From positions 4,806,545-4,870,544 of the forward strand of contig OX336336.1 in assembly GCA_946902875.1 (NCBI GenBank): 64,000 bases of DNA, in the 5' to 3' direction. The DNA comes from Nematopogon swammerdamellus. Lineage: Eukaryota; Arthropoda; Insecta; Lepidoptera; Adelidae. The notes under the pieces are model-generated. The model worked only from the letters and a program-made list of their open reading frames with translations. It had not been told where the DNA came from and did no database searches. Within the stretch, counting starts at the first letter, position 1, and each line of letters begins with the position of its first letter. Positions 1 through 8,488 of this stretch are shown here, in pieces. A program made the translations under genes and the position numbers.

Positions 1-79
1 TAATAATTGCCAAAAACTTGCCAAATCAAAATTGCCAAAAAGTCAAAGAAAAATACTATATGAACAAAGATAAAAAATC

Positions 80-390
80 CTCAAACTAACAACGCTGGAG
101 CAACGAAGAAATAGAGTAGATCTCATAGAGACATACAAAATACTTAAGCGGCACTATGACTGCCCAGAGCTAGAAAGCATGTTTGTGTTAAATTTAAACA
201 ATCACCTAAGAGGTCACAGCTTGAAACTCAATGTAACAAACTTCTCAACCGAAGCAAGAAAACACTTCCTGACTAACAGAATCGTAAACAGCTGGAAGTT
301 GATTCCAGCTGGAGGAAGTTATTTAAGCACCCACAATAAACACATTCAAAAATAGGCTCGACAAGTATTTAAAAATCGAAGAAATATAAC
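80..390 (+). pseudogene. Non-LTR retrotransposon C-terminal fragment (CR1/L2-like)
   Basis: A plus-strand frame beginning with codons for LKLTTLEQRRNR at 80 reads as the tail that follows reverse transcriptase in CR1/L2-type elements. It is recognisable by LIETYKIL, LRGHSLKL and FLTNRIVNSW. A frameshift near 340 moves the closing FKNRLDKYLKIEEI into another frame. RT and endonuclease domains are absent, so this is a dead 5'-truncated copy. It lies in the ATF6 intron that follows the last exon seen here. Clade assignment is from motif memory only. Confidence 0.7.
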
Positions 391-534
391 AAATAGCAAC
401 ACCAGTGATCATCATAGACATGAGCACATCAGCATATTAAGCTGCTAGTTTATTAACAAATAATTTGATAGGCCATAATGTAAGCTACTTGCTTAGTACG
501 AACAATAAAAAAATATTTCAAAATAGGTACCAAC

Positions 535-731
535 CTGTTTTTGATCATGCGCTGCTGTTTCTTAAGTGCGCGGGCCTCCAAGGTGGTGAGGTTGGTGGCC
601 TCCCCGCTCGGCGGGGACACGCTGGGCGACGGCCGCTCCTCCTTCGGGGACAACGCGCGTGGCTGAGGCGCTATTGGCTTCATGCTGTGTGAACCGTTTA
701 ACGATATACCGTTCATTGGTGCCGATAGAAC
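535..731 (-). CDS. ATF6: ATF6 exon 7 (start of bZIP basic region)
   Basis: Exon of 197 bp. Acceptor tttctacag lies just right of 731 and donor AACAG|gttggt just left of 535. It starts in phase 0 with VLSAPMNGISLNG and ends in phase 2 with KKQQRMIKNR. A nearer acceptor (cacacag, right of 684) would break the phase set by exon 6. The next exon should open with the ESACxSRKKK part of the basic region, but nothing like that is visible in 1-534. Confidence 0.9.
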
Positions 732-3700
732 CTGTAGAAATTAAAGAATTTTTTTCTAATAATAGAATCCTTGATTGTTTAAAAAACCAGAAGAAACCAA
801 GTGAAAATGGGGCTGGCATAGTCGCAAGGCGGCGGAAACTCTATTCCAAATACAGAAAAAAATGTATGAAATAAAAAAAAAATCAAAGGCTTTCTTTCAT
901 GCATCATTTTTGCTTTGTTTAGCATCGCACCGCCTTCAACTCTAGGGTTCGATTTTTTTTTATTTCATACATTTTTGAAGGCGGTTTTTATATTTTTTTA
1001 AATACTTTTTTATTTAACAATTTTTTTTAGTAATTTTTTGCTATTAATGTACTCGGCGGAATCGCTCGGCCTTCGGCCTCGCGATTCCGCCTCGCTTTCC
1101 AATCCGATCTTGACCCAATTAAAATGGGACCAGGCGGGAAGCACCAGCTTTCAAATAAAAAAAGACTTTTCAAAATCGGTTCACCCAGTCGAAAGTTCTG
1201 AGGTAACGAACATAAAAAAAACAGTCCAATTGAGTTTGAGACCTTTTTTGAAGTCAGTTAAAAAAGAGGTCTACCTGAAAATGGACAGCTTCAAGATAAT
1301 TTTGCATCCGTGCGGCTGGTTTCGGCAGCGATGGTATTGGCACCTTCCCTGCGCGCGTGCCCGCTTCGTGTTTTGGAATGTTGCCGTTCAGACGAATGTA
1401 GTTCGGTTGTGTCCGTCGGTCGAGTGCGGGCACGTGACCGTTCGTGTTGAGTCGCGAGTTGTCTCGCGGCGATGAACAGCTGTTTGAATTCTCCACCTCT
1501 ACTTTGAAATGGGGTGATACCTTTAAGTTTAGACCTGAAATTGTTATTATATGAGAATATGTTTTATTGTTAGACTTGCTGCTTTTATAAAAAACTGTTA
1601 TTAGAAGTATTTGTCAGAGATTTTCTCAGCCTCGGTAGCTCAGTGGCGCGGTCGATCGACTGTTGTTAAGCAACGCTGAGCGCGGTCAGTACTTGGATGA
1701 GTGACCGCTCGACCGTTGGAGGCTGACCGTGGTTCGGATTCCACGTAAAACTGTAGGTCCCTTCCCTTCTTACCTTACTAGGTGGTAGGGATTATCCCGG
1801 CCGGGTTGGTACAACCGCAATGGGCGAAACGTCGGTCGAAATGGTTATGTAAATAGCAATTTAAATAGTGTTTCCGTCCAGTGCAGTGTAGCCGACATGA
1901 AATGAAGGGAAGCACTGGCACCTAGTTCACCCAGGCTGACATCGCGGATGTTGTAGGTGATATAGCCAACCCTGTCAGTTTCGATAAAAAAATAAATATA
2001 TAAAAGTATTTGCTTAGTTTATGAACAATGTTCACACACACAAAATAGAAAAAAAAATTATAAAAACATTGTGTTCAACTCTTACCAATGTTAGGAGAAA
2101 TGTTTGGTGAAATTTTCAAAGGGCTCATTAATAAATCATCCTCTTGTTTCACTTTCTGAAAGTAAACAAATATGTGAACAATATTTTTTTAAGATGCATT
2201 CTCAAAGATTCACATTAAAAGCAATTTCTTTTGCAAATACATTACAATTTATTATAAATATTTAAAAATTACCTGTACTTTAATTATTCCATTCTCGATG
2301 GACATAACAGGTCCCTTATGTGTACTGCGCACATGATTGCCGATTGTGTCTGCTGCTGACACTTTATCTAGAAGTAAGCACATTTTTAACTAAGACTCTT
2401 CATGCTGTTTTATGAAATCATTCTAAATTAGACACTGGGCACCCTAAATTAGACCTGCGGGCCTCTAAAGTGATAAAAGGTAAAAATGTTACCTGCAATA
2501 CCAGAAAATGTGAAATTTTAACAGCTGTACTTGCGCTTTTTTTAGTTTTTTCTTGTTTTTAGGCTTTATTAACATGGTATTAACAGCCAAGTGCAGTGTT
2601 ACAGTAGCAGTACAGATATATAACAAGACAAGTGCAGTGTTACAGTAGCAGTACAGATATAACAAGACAAGTGCAGTGTTACAATATCAGTACAGATATA
2701 ACAAGACAAATGCAGTGTTACAGTAGCAGTACAGATATATAACAAGACAAGCAGTGTTACAGTAGCAGTACAGATATAACAAGACAAATGCAGTGTTACA
2801 GTAGCAGTACAAATATAACAAGACAAGTACAGTGTTACTGTAGCAGTACAGATATAACAAGACAAGTGCAGTGTTACAATAGCAGTACAGATATAACAAG
2901 ACAAATGCAGTGTTACAGTAGCAGTACAAATATAACAAGACAAGTACAGTGTTACTGTAGCAGTACAGATATAACAAGATAAGTGCAAAGTGCAGTGTTA
3001 CAGTAGAAATACAAAAATAAGTGCAGTGTTACAATAGCAGTACAGATATAACAAGACAAGTGCAGTGTTACAGTAGCAGTACAGATATAACAAGACAAAT
3101 GCAGTGTTACAGTAGCAGTACAAATATAACAAGACAAGTACAGTGTTACTGTAGCAGTACAGATATAACAAGATAAGTGCAAAGTGCAGTGTTACAGTAG
3201 AAGTACAAAAATAAGTGCAGTGTTACAATAGCAGTACAGATATAACAAGACAAGTGCAGTGTTACAGTAGCAGTACAGATATAACAAGACAAATGCAGTG
3301 TTACAGTAGCAGTACAGATATAACAAGACAAGTGCAGTGTTACAATAGCAGTACAGATATAACAAGACAAATGCAGTGTTACAGTAGCAGTACAAATATA
3401 ACAAGACAAGTACAGTGTTACTGTAGCAGTACAGATATAACAAGATAAGTGCAAAGTGCAGTGTTACAGTAGAAGTACAAAAATAAGTGCAGTGTTACAA
3501 TAGCAGTACAGATATAACAAGACAAGTGCAGTGTTACAATATCTGTACAGATATAACAAGACAAATGCAGTGTTACAGTAGCAGTACAGATATAACAGGA
3601 CAAGTGCAGTGTTACAATATCAGTACAGATATAACAAGACAAATGCAGTGTTACAGTAGCAGTACAGATATAACAAGACAAGTGCAGTGTTACAATATCA

Positions 3701-6700
3701 GTACAGATATAACAAGACAAATGCAGTGTTACAGTAGCAGTACAGATATAACATGACAAGTGCAGTGTTACAATAGCAGTACAGATATAACAAGACAAAT
3801 GCAGTGTTACAGTAGCAGTACAAATATAACAAGACAAGTACAGTGTTACTGTAGCAGTACAGATATAACAAGATAAGTGCAAAGTGCAGTGTTACAGTAG
3901 AAGTACAAATATAAGTGCAGTGTTACAATAGCAGTACAGATATAACAAGGCACGTGCATTGTTACAGTTGCAGTACAGATATAACAAAACAAGTGCAGTG
4001 TTAAAGTAGCAGTACAGATATATAACAAGACAAGTGCTGTAGTGTTACAGTAGCAGTACAGATATAACAAGACAAGTGCAGTGTTACAGTAGCAGTACAG
4101 ATATAACAAGACAAGTGCAGTGTTACAGTAGCAGTACAGATATAACAAAACAAGTGCAGTGTTAAAGTAGCAGTACAGATATATAACAAGACAAGTGCTG
4201 TAGTGTTACAGTAGCAGTACAGATATAACAAGACAAGTGCAGTGTTACAGTAACAGTACAGATATAAAATTACAAGTAGAGTGTGTTACCGGAGGTAGCG
4301 AGGAAGAGGTCCACGTCTAGGATGTCGAGTGGCGGTGTGGGGGGCGGCGGCGGCGGCGAACGAGGGGCGCACGAGCTGTCCGGCGAGCTCGACAGCACGC
4401 AGCCTGACTCCCAGCCCGAACTGCACAGATAGACAGATATAATTTATTGCTCTAAAAACATTTGTATAGCTTTGGCACATAATATGTTAATTATTTTCTT
4501 TATAACATTTTTATCTTTCGAATTTATACACAGACACAACAAACTAATGACTAAAAACATCAAATATATTTTTTATTTGCGGCGGGGGCGAACGGGCGCA
4601 TTTCACGACTTTTCGAAGAGAACTGGAAATATTCTTAATTTTTTGTTCAAGGTTGATGACAAAGTACGATAACCAGATCAAGTACGGAACATCTTCACGT
4701 TTTTTCGAAAAACGTGAAGATAAGCTAAGCTCATATATGGAGAGAGCTTCAAAAACGTCACTGGAAGCATCCTACAGAATATGGATGGGTAGAGAGAGGG
4801 AGGTCGAGAGCGGGACCGGTGGCACAGCATATATATGGCTAAAGCAGTATGGAAACTACGTACAAAACGATCGAAACGACGCACTCACACACACGCACGC
4901 CTCAACAAGGCCCCGAAGCGAATGTCGCAAACAATCAGTCGCGGGTGCCGCGTCCGAGTGGTCGTGTTTGTTTTTGTTGCATGCGCCACGGACAGTCCGC
5001 GATCTTTTAGAATGCAAAAAAATGTTTACAAACGTTTTTCGACTGTTGTCACTTTATATTAACTTTTGACAAATGTTGACAACTTTTGTCAACTTTTCTC
5101 ATCTTTTGCCAACTTCTGTCACATTTTGTCAACTTTTATCGACTGTTGTCAACTCTTGTCAACTTTTCTTATCTTTTGCCAACTTCTGTCACCTTTTTCA
5201 ACTTTTATCGACTGTTGTCAACTCTTGTCAAGTTTTGTAAACTTTTGAGAACTTTTGTCAACTCTCGGTAACTTATGTCAACGTTTGTCAACTTTTGTCT
5301 ACTTTTCTCATCTTTTGCCAACTTCTGTCACCTTTTGTCAACTTTTATCGACTGTTGTCAACTCTTTTCAAGTTTTGTAAACTTTTGAGAACTTTTGTCA
5401 ACTCTCGGTAACTTATGTCAACTCTTATCAACTTTTGTCAACTTTTCTTATCTTTTGCCAACTTCTGTCACCTTTTGTCAACTTGTATAGACTGTTGTCA
5501 ACTCTTGTCAAGTTTGTAAACTTTTGAGAACTTTTGTCAACTGTCGGTAACTTATGTCAACTCTTGTCAACTTTTGTCAACTTTTCTTATCTTTTGCCAA
5601 CTTCTGTCACCTTTTGTCAATTTTATCGACTGTTGTCAACTCTTGTCAATGTTTGTCAACTTTTGTCAACTTTCGTCAATATTTGTCAACATTTGTCAAC
5701 TTTTGTCATCTTTTGTCAACTTTTATCGACTGTTGTCAACTATTGTCAATGTTTATCAACCTTGGTCAACTTTTGTCAACTTTTGTCAACATTTGTCAAC
5801 TTTTGTCATCTTTTGTCAACTTTTATCGACTGTTGTCAACTCTTGTCAATGTTTGTCAACCTTGGTCAACTTTTGTCAACTTTCGTCAATATTTGTCAAC
5901 TTTCGTCATCTTTTGTCAACTTTTATCGACTGTTGTCAACTCTTGTCAATGTTTGTCAACCTTTGTCAACTTTTGTCAACTTTCGTCAACATTTGTCAAC
6001 TTTTGTCATCTTTTGTCAACTTTTATCGACTGTTGTCAACTCGTCAATGTCAACCTAACCTTGGTCAACTTTTGTCAACTTTCGTCAACATTTGTCATCT
6101 TTGTCAACTTTTATCGACTGTTGTCAACTCTTGTGGTTGTTTGTCAACCTTAGTCAACTTGATAAAAGTTGACAAAAGGTGACAGAAGTTGGCAAAAGAT
6201 GAGAAAAGTTGATAAAAGATGACGAAAGTGGCTATAATTTCACAAAAATCGAGAAAAATGGACAAAAATTGACAAACGTTGACAAAAGTCGACAAATGTT
6301 GACGAAAGTTGACAAAAGTTGACCAAGGTTGACAAAGATTGACAAGAGTTGACAACAGTCGATAAAAGTTGACAAAAGATGACAAATGTTGACGACAGTT
6401 GACAAAAGTTGACCAAGGTTGACAAACATTGACAAGAGTTGACAACAGTCGATGAAAGTTGACAAAAGATGACAAAAGTTGACAAATGTTGACGAAAGCT
6501 GATAAAAGTTTACCAAGGTTGACAAACATTGACAAGACTTGACAACAGTCGATAAAAGTTGACAAAAGATGACTGAAATTGGCAAAAGATGAGAAAAGTT
6601 GACAAACATTTACAATGGTTGACAAGAGCTGACAAAAGTTGTAAACAATTTACAAAAGTTAATAAAAGTTGACAAAAGTCGAGAAAAGTTATATCAATTC

Positions 6701-8488
6701 ATATTTATAGCAACCACGTTTTGAACTTATTATTGATGATTGATTATATTGATTATTTGATCATTACATTAAAGAACCTAAATAAATGTTTTAATAAATA
6801 ATAATTTTACCATTTTACAAAAATATTTGATTGACATCCCTAACGCTCCAATGGAGCGTAGGTACTTATTTTAACAAATAGGCCTAGTTTCCATACTGCT
6901 TTAGCCATATATATGCTGTGCCGGTGGTTCCCCGCGTCCTAGTCAACACAGACTAGCTGACGAGGGCTTGATGCGAGCCGAAACGTGAAGCATGCGCGGG
7001 AAATTCAGAGTGGCCACTCGCTAGTCAATTAACACCCTCCTCTACTGCCGATGGGCCCGGATATGTTCGGTGAAGCCATCGCAGGCTTAGTTCAACACCT
7101 TCCTTCTCTAGTATAATTGAGCCTTATCCCAATTTGAAAGAGCATAATTTTAATGCCGAAAGTCCGCCGTGCCACTGGTACACACTTTGGACCAATATTT
7201 CAGTGACCTTGCAGTGCCGGTAGACACTGTGGCGAGCGAAGCTTGAAGGTTAATTAGAGCCTGAAGTTTGTGTACAGTTCCCGACAGCAAATAATGCGAG
7301 TCGACCTTTAGAAGGAGACAATCTGGTTGTAGAGCGTCGCCCCTGTCCCACGAACTCGCACGTCTCTGTGCTACAGGGACGACGCTCTACAAGCGGATTG
7401 TCTCTTCCTAAGGGAGTCTACACACCAAAGTCGCTGACCCGCCGACACAGCCCGGCGGCTTTGTTGTCGGCGGGTTAGTCGGCGGCTTCGCGGCCCGCAA
7501 TCATCAACAACTTCAAACAGTTGCATGCCACTATACCACGAGTGTCGCCGGGCAACTGAGCGCGTACGCAAGTCGCGGACATGTCGCCACAAGTCGCCGA
7601 GCGGGTAGCACGGTCGCCGACATGATTCTCTAAAGTAATGACACCAACCCGCGGGGCTGTGTCGGCGGCGTCGGCGGGTTCGGTGTGTAGACTCCTTAAA
7701 GCTCGACACACATTATTTGCTACCAGGAACTGTACCTATCTGTGTGTCCAAGTATTGTAGTGAGCATTTTTTTACTCTGGAGTCATTTGTTAACTCTTTA
7801 TGAGAGAAATAGTTCATCATTATCATGAATCGGGAATCTTAAGGCGTCTTGGTGTATCGGTGTCTAATCGAGATTTACCATGTGAATCCCGCATATAATT
7901 CCAATATTTTGGCCTACATCTGTTAGTTCGCATGTACATTGCTGATATTCTGTAAAAATACAACCAAAATTCAATATTCATTCTGTGATCGAACTTTTTA
8001 GAGTCATCCTCGCTGCCAGAATCGCTGGTGCTTCTGTCAGAGGCGCCGCGCGGCAGCAGATACTGCGGCGAGAGAAGCGGGGGCGCCGCCTGCGCCAGGA
8101 TCTCGCTGGGCGACTCATCGGCGCCGTCTAATAGCGACGGCAGCTTCAACTCCGCCCCCAGCTCCTCCAGGAAGTCATCACCACCTGCATTTAACGTGAC
8201 CTCATTCATACTCGAGTTTCCATTCCTTTTCATTCAGTTTCAGCAAACAATGCAACGGAAGCTGATAAAGCGTAACAAAATACGAAAAAGCCAAGGCCGA
8301 CTAGGCTCAGTCGTCCGACTCTAGTGGCATCTCTTACTACAATAGAAAGAGAAAAAGAGATAAAGCTAAAGAAGTACAGTAGCGACAGCGATAGATAACA
8401 CTGCGCCCGGCAGATCAAACACAATCGGTTGCAATCAGCATTTACCATAGAAATAATTATCGTAATCAAGCCCAAGCTCCGTCTCCAT
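535..8488 (-). CDS. ATF6: ATF6, ER-stress bZIP transcription factor, 5' seven coding exons (gene continues past left edge)
   Basis: ATF6 is an ER-anchored transcription factor. On ER stress it is cut by Golgi S1P/S2P, and its N-terminal bZIP part enters the nucleus to activate chaperone genes. Coding exons read right to left: 8446-8488, 7995-8184, 4290-4420, 2273-2367, 2086-2155, 1275-1501, 535-731. Their phases interlock (1, 2, 1, 0, 1, 0, 2) and give 317 complete codons without a stop. The product starts METELGLDYDNYFY, then an acidic segment (DDFLEELGAEL), Ser/Pro-rich stretches, a VKQED motif, and ends with ALKKQQRMIKNR. That is the start of the ATF6 basic region (family: RQQRMIKNRESA). 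Seen: all splice signals and the motif. Known: domain roles. Not in the window: the rest of the bZIP, the transmembrane segment and the lumenal domain. Introns carry a minisatellite, a SINE and a foldback element. The exon 2 donor is weak and is the least certain junction. Confidence 0.9.
780..1270. repeat. Dispersed lepidopteran repeat (GAAGGCGGTTTT / CTCGGCGGAATCGCTC block)
   Basis: ATF6 intron 6 is mostly a dispersed repeat that recurs at 27583-27850. Shared landmarks are the phrase CCGCCTTCAACTCTAGGGTT, T-rich runs, GAAGGCGGTTTTTATA, the GC-rich CTCGGCGGAATCGCTCGGCC stretch, and CCGATCTTGACCCAATTAAA. No coding potential is seen. It looks like the 3' part of a LINE or a SINE-like derivative; the family is not identified. 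Confidence 0.6.
1275..1501 (-). CDS. ATF6: ATF6 exon 6
   Basis: Exon of 227 bp. Acceptor ttcaaag lies right of 1501; donor TTTTCAG|gtagac lies left of 1275. It takes two bases to finish the glycine/valine codon left by exon 5 and ends in phase 0. The product is hydrophilic and proline-rich (VPIPSLPKPAARM), as expected of the poorly conserved linker before the bZIP. GC content is far above the flanking intron. No conserved motif of its own; placement rests on phase and splice signals. Confidence 0.72.
1629..1995 (+). mobile_element. 5S-rRNA-derived SINE
   Basis: The head TTAAGCAACGCTGAGCGCGG followed by TCAGTACTTGGATGAGTGAC copies the internal control region of 5S rRNA. A conserved body follows (TGTAGGTCCCTTCCC, GGTGGTAGGG, GGTTGGTACAACCGCA, GAAACGTCGGTCGAAA) and an A-rich end. 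Further copies are at 27855-28215 (+) and 31655-32025 (-), with truncated ones elsewhere. It sits in ATF6 intron 5. Confidence 0.85.
2086..2155 (-). CDS. ATF6: ATF6 exon 5 (contains VKQED)
   Basis: Exon of 70 bp with acceptor tactttcag and donor ATTG|gtaaga. It reads KVKQEDDLLMSPLKISPN. VKQE fits the sumoylation consensus (hydrophobic-K-x-E) inside an acidic context; modification is inference only. Phase runs 0 to 1. Confidence 0.85.
2273..2367 (-). CDS. ATF6: ATF6 exon 4
   Basis: Exon of 95 bp with acceptor cttctag and donor GTACAG|gtaatt. It uses two bases to complete the Asp codon begun in exon 3 and ends in phase 0. Product: KVSAADTIGNHVRSTHKGP then VMSIENGIIKVQ. No domain is recognised. 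Confidence 0.82.
2586..4275. repeat. 39-bp minisatellite array with higher-order structure
   Basis: About 1.7 kb of tandem copies of a 39-bp unit (core GTGCAGTGTTACAGTAGCAG then TACAGATATAACAAGACAA) fills ATF6 intron 3. Variants alternate (CAGTGTTACAATA, AAATGCAG, TACAGTGTTACTGTAG). A marked variant containing AAGTGCAAAGTGCAG with a shortened neighbour recurs near 2985, 3178, 3450 and 3878, so the array grew in multi-monomer blocks. Because 39 is a multiple of 3, every frame stays open and yields spurious Cys-rich ORFs. Confidence 0.95.
4290..4420 (-). CDS. ATF6: ATF6 exon 3 (Ser/Pro-rich)
   Basis: Exon of 131 bp with acceptor tctgtgcag and donor CTCCG|gtaaca. It reads SGWESGCVLSSSPDSSC, then a run of six prolines, then LDILDVDLFLATS. 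It takes one base from exon 2's split codon and leaves one base. The acidic-hydrophobic end suits a transactivation region. Another frame also stays open but fails the phase test. Confidence 0.85.
4691..4721. repeat. Short perfect hairpin
   Basis: ATCTTCACGTTTTT and AAAAACGTGAAGAT form 14-bp perfect arms around a 3-base centre, immediately left of the RLE fragment. Function unknown. Confidence 0.8.
4724..4822 (+). pseudogene. RLE-type non-LTR 3' fragment, left piece (split by foldback element)
   Basis: Encodes LSSYMERASKTSLEASYR then GREREVESGTGG, the same C-terminus as the longer minus-strand copy at 32973-35827. The fragment is broken after ACCGGTGG by the foldback element and resumes at 6921. 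It is 5'-truncated, with no RT left. Confidence 0.9.
4823..6920. mobile_element. Foldback transposon with satellite arms, 36-bp TIRs and 7-bp TSD
   Basis: Both ends carry the same perfect 36-bp inverted repeat (4823-4858 and 6885-6920), starting CACAGCATATATATGGC and closing GGAAACTA. It is flanked by the direct repeat CCGGTGG (4816-4822 and 6921-6927). The relative near 32985 lacks the insert and reads CTGGTGG once, which proves the insertion and the target duplication. Inside, about 5066-6160 is a tandem array of TTTTGTCAAC-like 10-mers; about 6160-6690 is the same array inverted. Both arms share a ~100-bp higher-order period marked by TTTATCGACTGTTGTC. A unique GC-rich stretch lies at 4860-5010. 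No transposase frame is seen, so it is non-autonomous. Size and 7-bp duplication recall foldback/Galileo (P superfamily) elements of Drosophila; that affiliation is inference. Confidence 0.92.
5066..6690. repeat. Inverted pair of 10-bp tandem arrays inside the foldback element
   Basis: The left array is about 1.1 kb and the right about 0.53 kb, meeting near 6160 (AGTCAACTTGATAAAAGTTG). T-tracts recur every 10 bases, close to one helical turn, so intrinsic curvature is expected. All long plus- and minus-strand ORFs here (repeating CQLLSTFVN) are repeat artefacts. Confidence 0.93.
6921..7092 (+). pseudogene. RLE-type non-LTR 3' fragment, right piece
   Basis: Continues the 3' UTR of the split element: CCCCGCGTCCTAGTCAAC, GACGAGGGCTTGATGCGAGC, ending near GGTGAAGCCATCG. 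It matches the reverse complement of 32830-32990. Confidence 0.88.
7272..7735. mobile_element. MITE with GTACAGTTCC termini and nested palindrome
   Basis: The left end GTACAGTTCCCGACAGCAAA and the right end, reverse-complemented GTACAGTTCCTGGTAGCAAA, form imperfect TIRs of about 40 bp. A GC-rich interior with repeated GCCGACACAGCCC lies in inverted orientation. A second palindrome is nested at 7327-7346 / 7373-7392 (TTGTAGAGCGTCGCCCCTGT). ORFs across it are not conserved coding. It is in ATF6 intron 2. Confidence 0.75.
7995..8184 (-). CDS. ATF6: ATF6 exon 2 (acidic activation region)
   Basis: The acceptor aaatgcag right of 8184 completes the glycine codon left by exon 1, then GDDFLEELGAELKLPSLL and a Ser-rich acidic end (SDSGSEDDSK). 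The left boundary is uncertain. AAAAA|gttcga at 7994/7995 has the required phase 2 but a poor donor context; TTTTG|gttgta about 30 bp farther left also fits the phase. Confidence 0.8.
8446..8488 (-). CDS. ATF6: ATF6 exon 1, start codon
   Basis: ATG at 8488-8486 opens METELGLDYDNYFY and ends TATG|gtaaat, a good donor in phase 1 that joins exon 2 exactly. This start was preferred over the ATG at 8233 of the unspliced frame, because the latter ignores a good acceptor and has no upstream exon. Confidence 0.82.

Noticed and set aside
1660..1705. 5S rRNA gene
   Set aside because: Only the internal control region is present, fused to a SINE body that recurs in the window.
2599..3882. Long cysteine-rich open frames (YICTATVTLHLSC repeats)
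   Set aside because: They follow the 39-bp minisatellite, whose length is a multiple of 3 and so leaves frames open on both strands. No start context or splice evidence.
5534..6625. Several ORFs of 120-200 codons (CQLLSTFVN repeats)
   Set aside because: Translation of the 10-bp satellite arms of the foldback element in all frames.
2586..6690. CRISPR-like arrays
   Set aside because: Contiguous tandem repeats without unique spacers, in a eukaryotic intron.
7900..7960. Extra ATF6 exon with a fine acceptor (TTTTTACAG) and donor CATG|gtaaat
   Set aside because: Its phase does not join to the exon at 4290 and its translation is unlike an activation domain; left as a possible alternative only.
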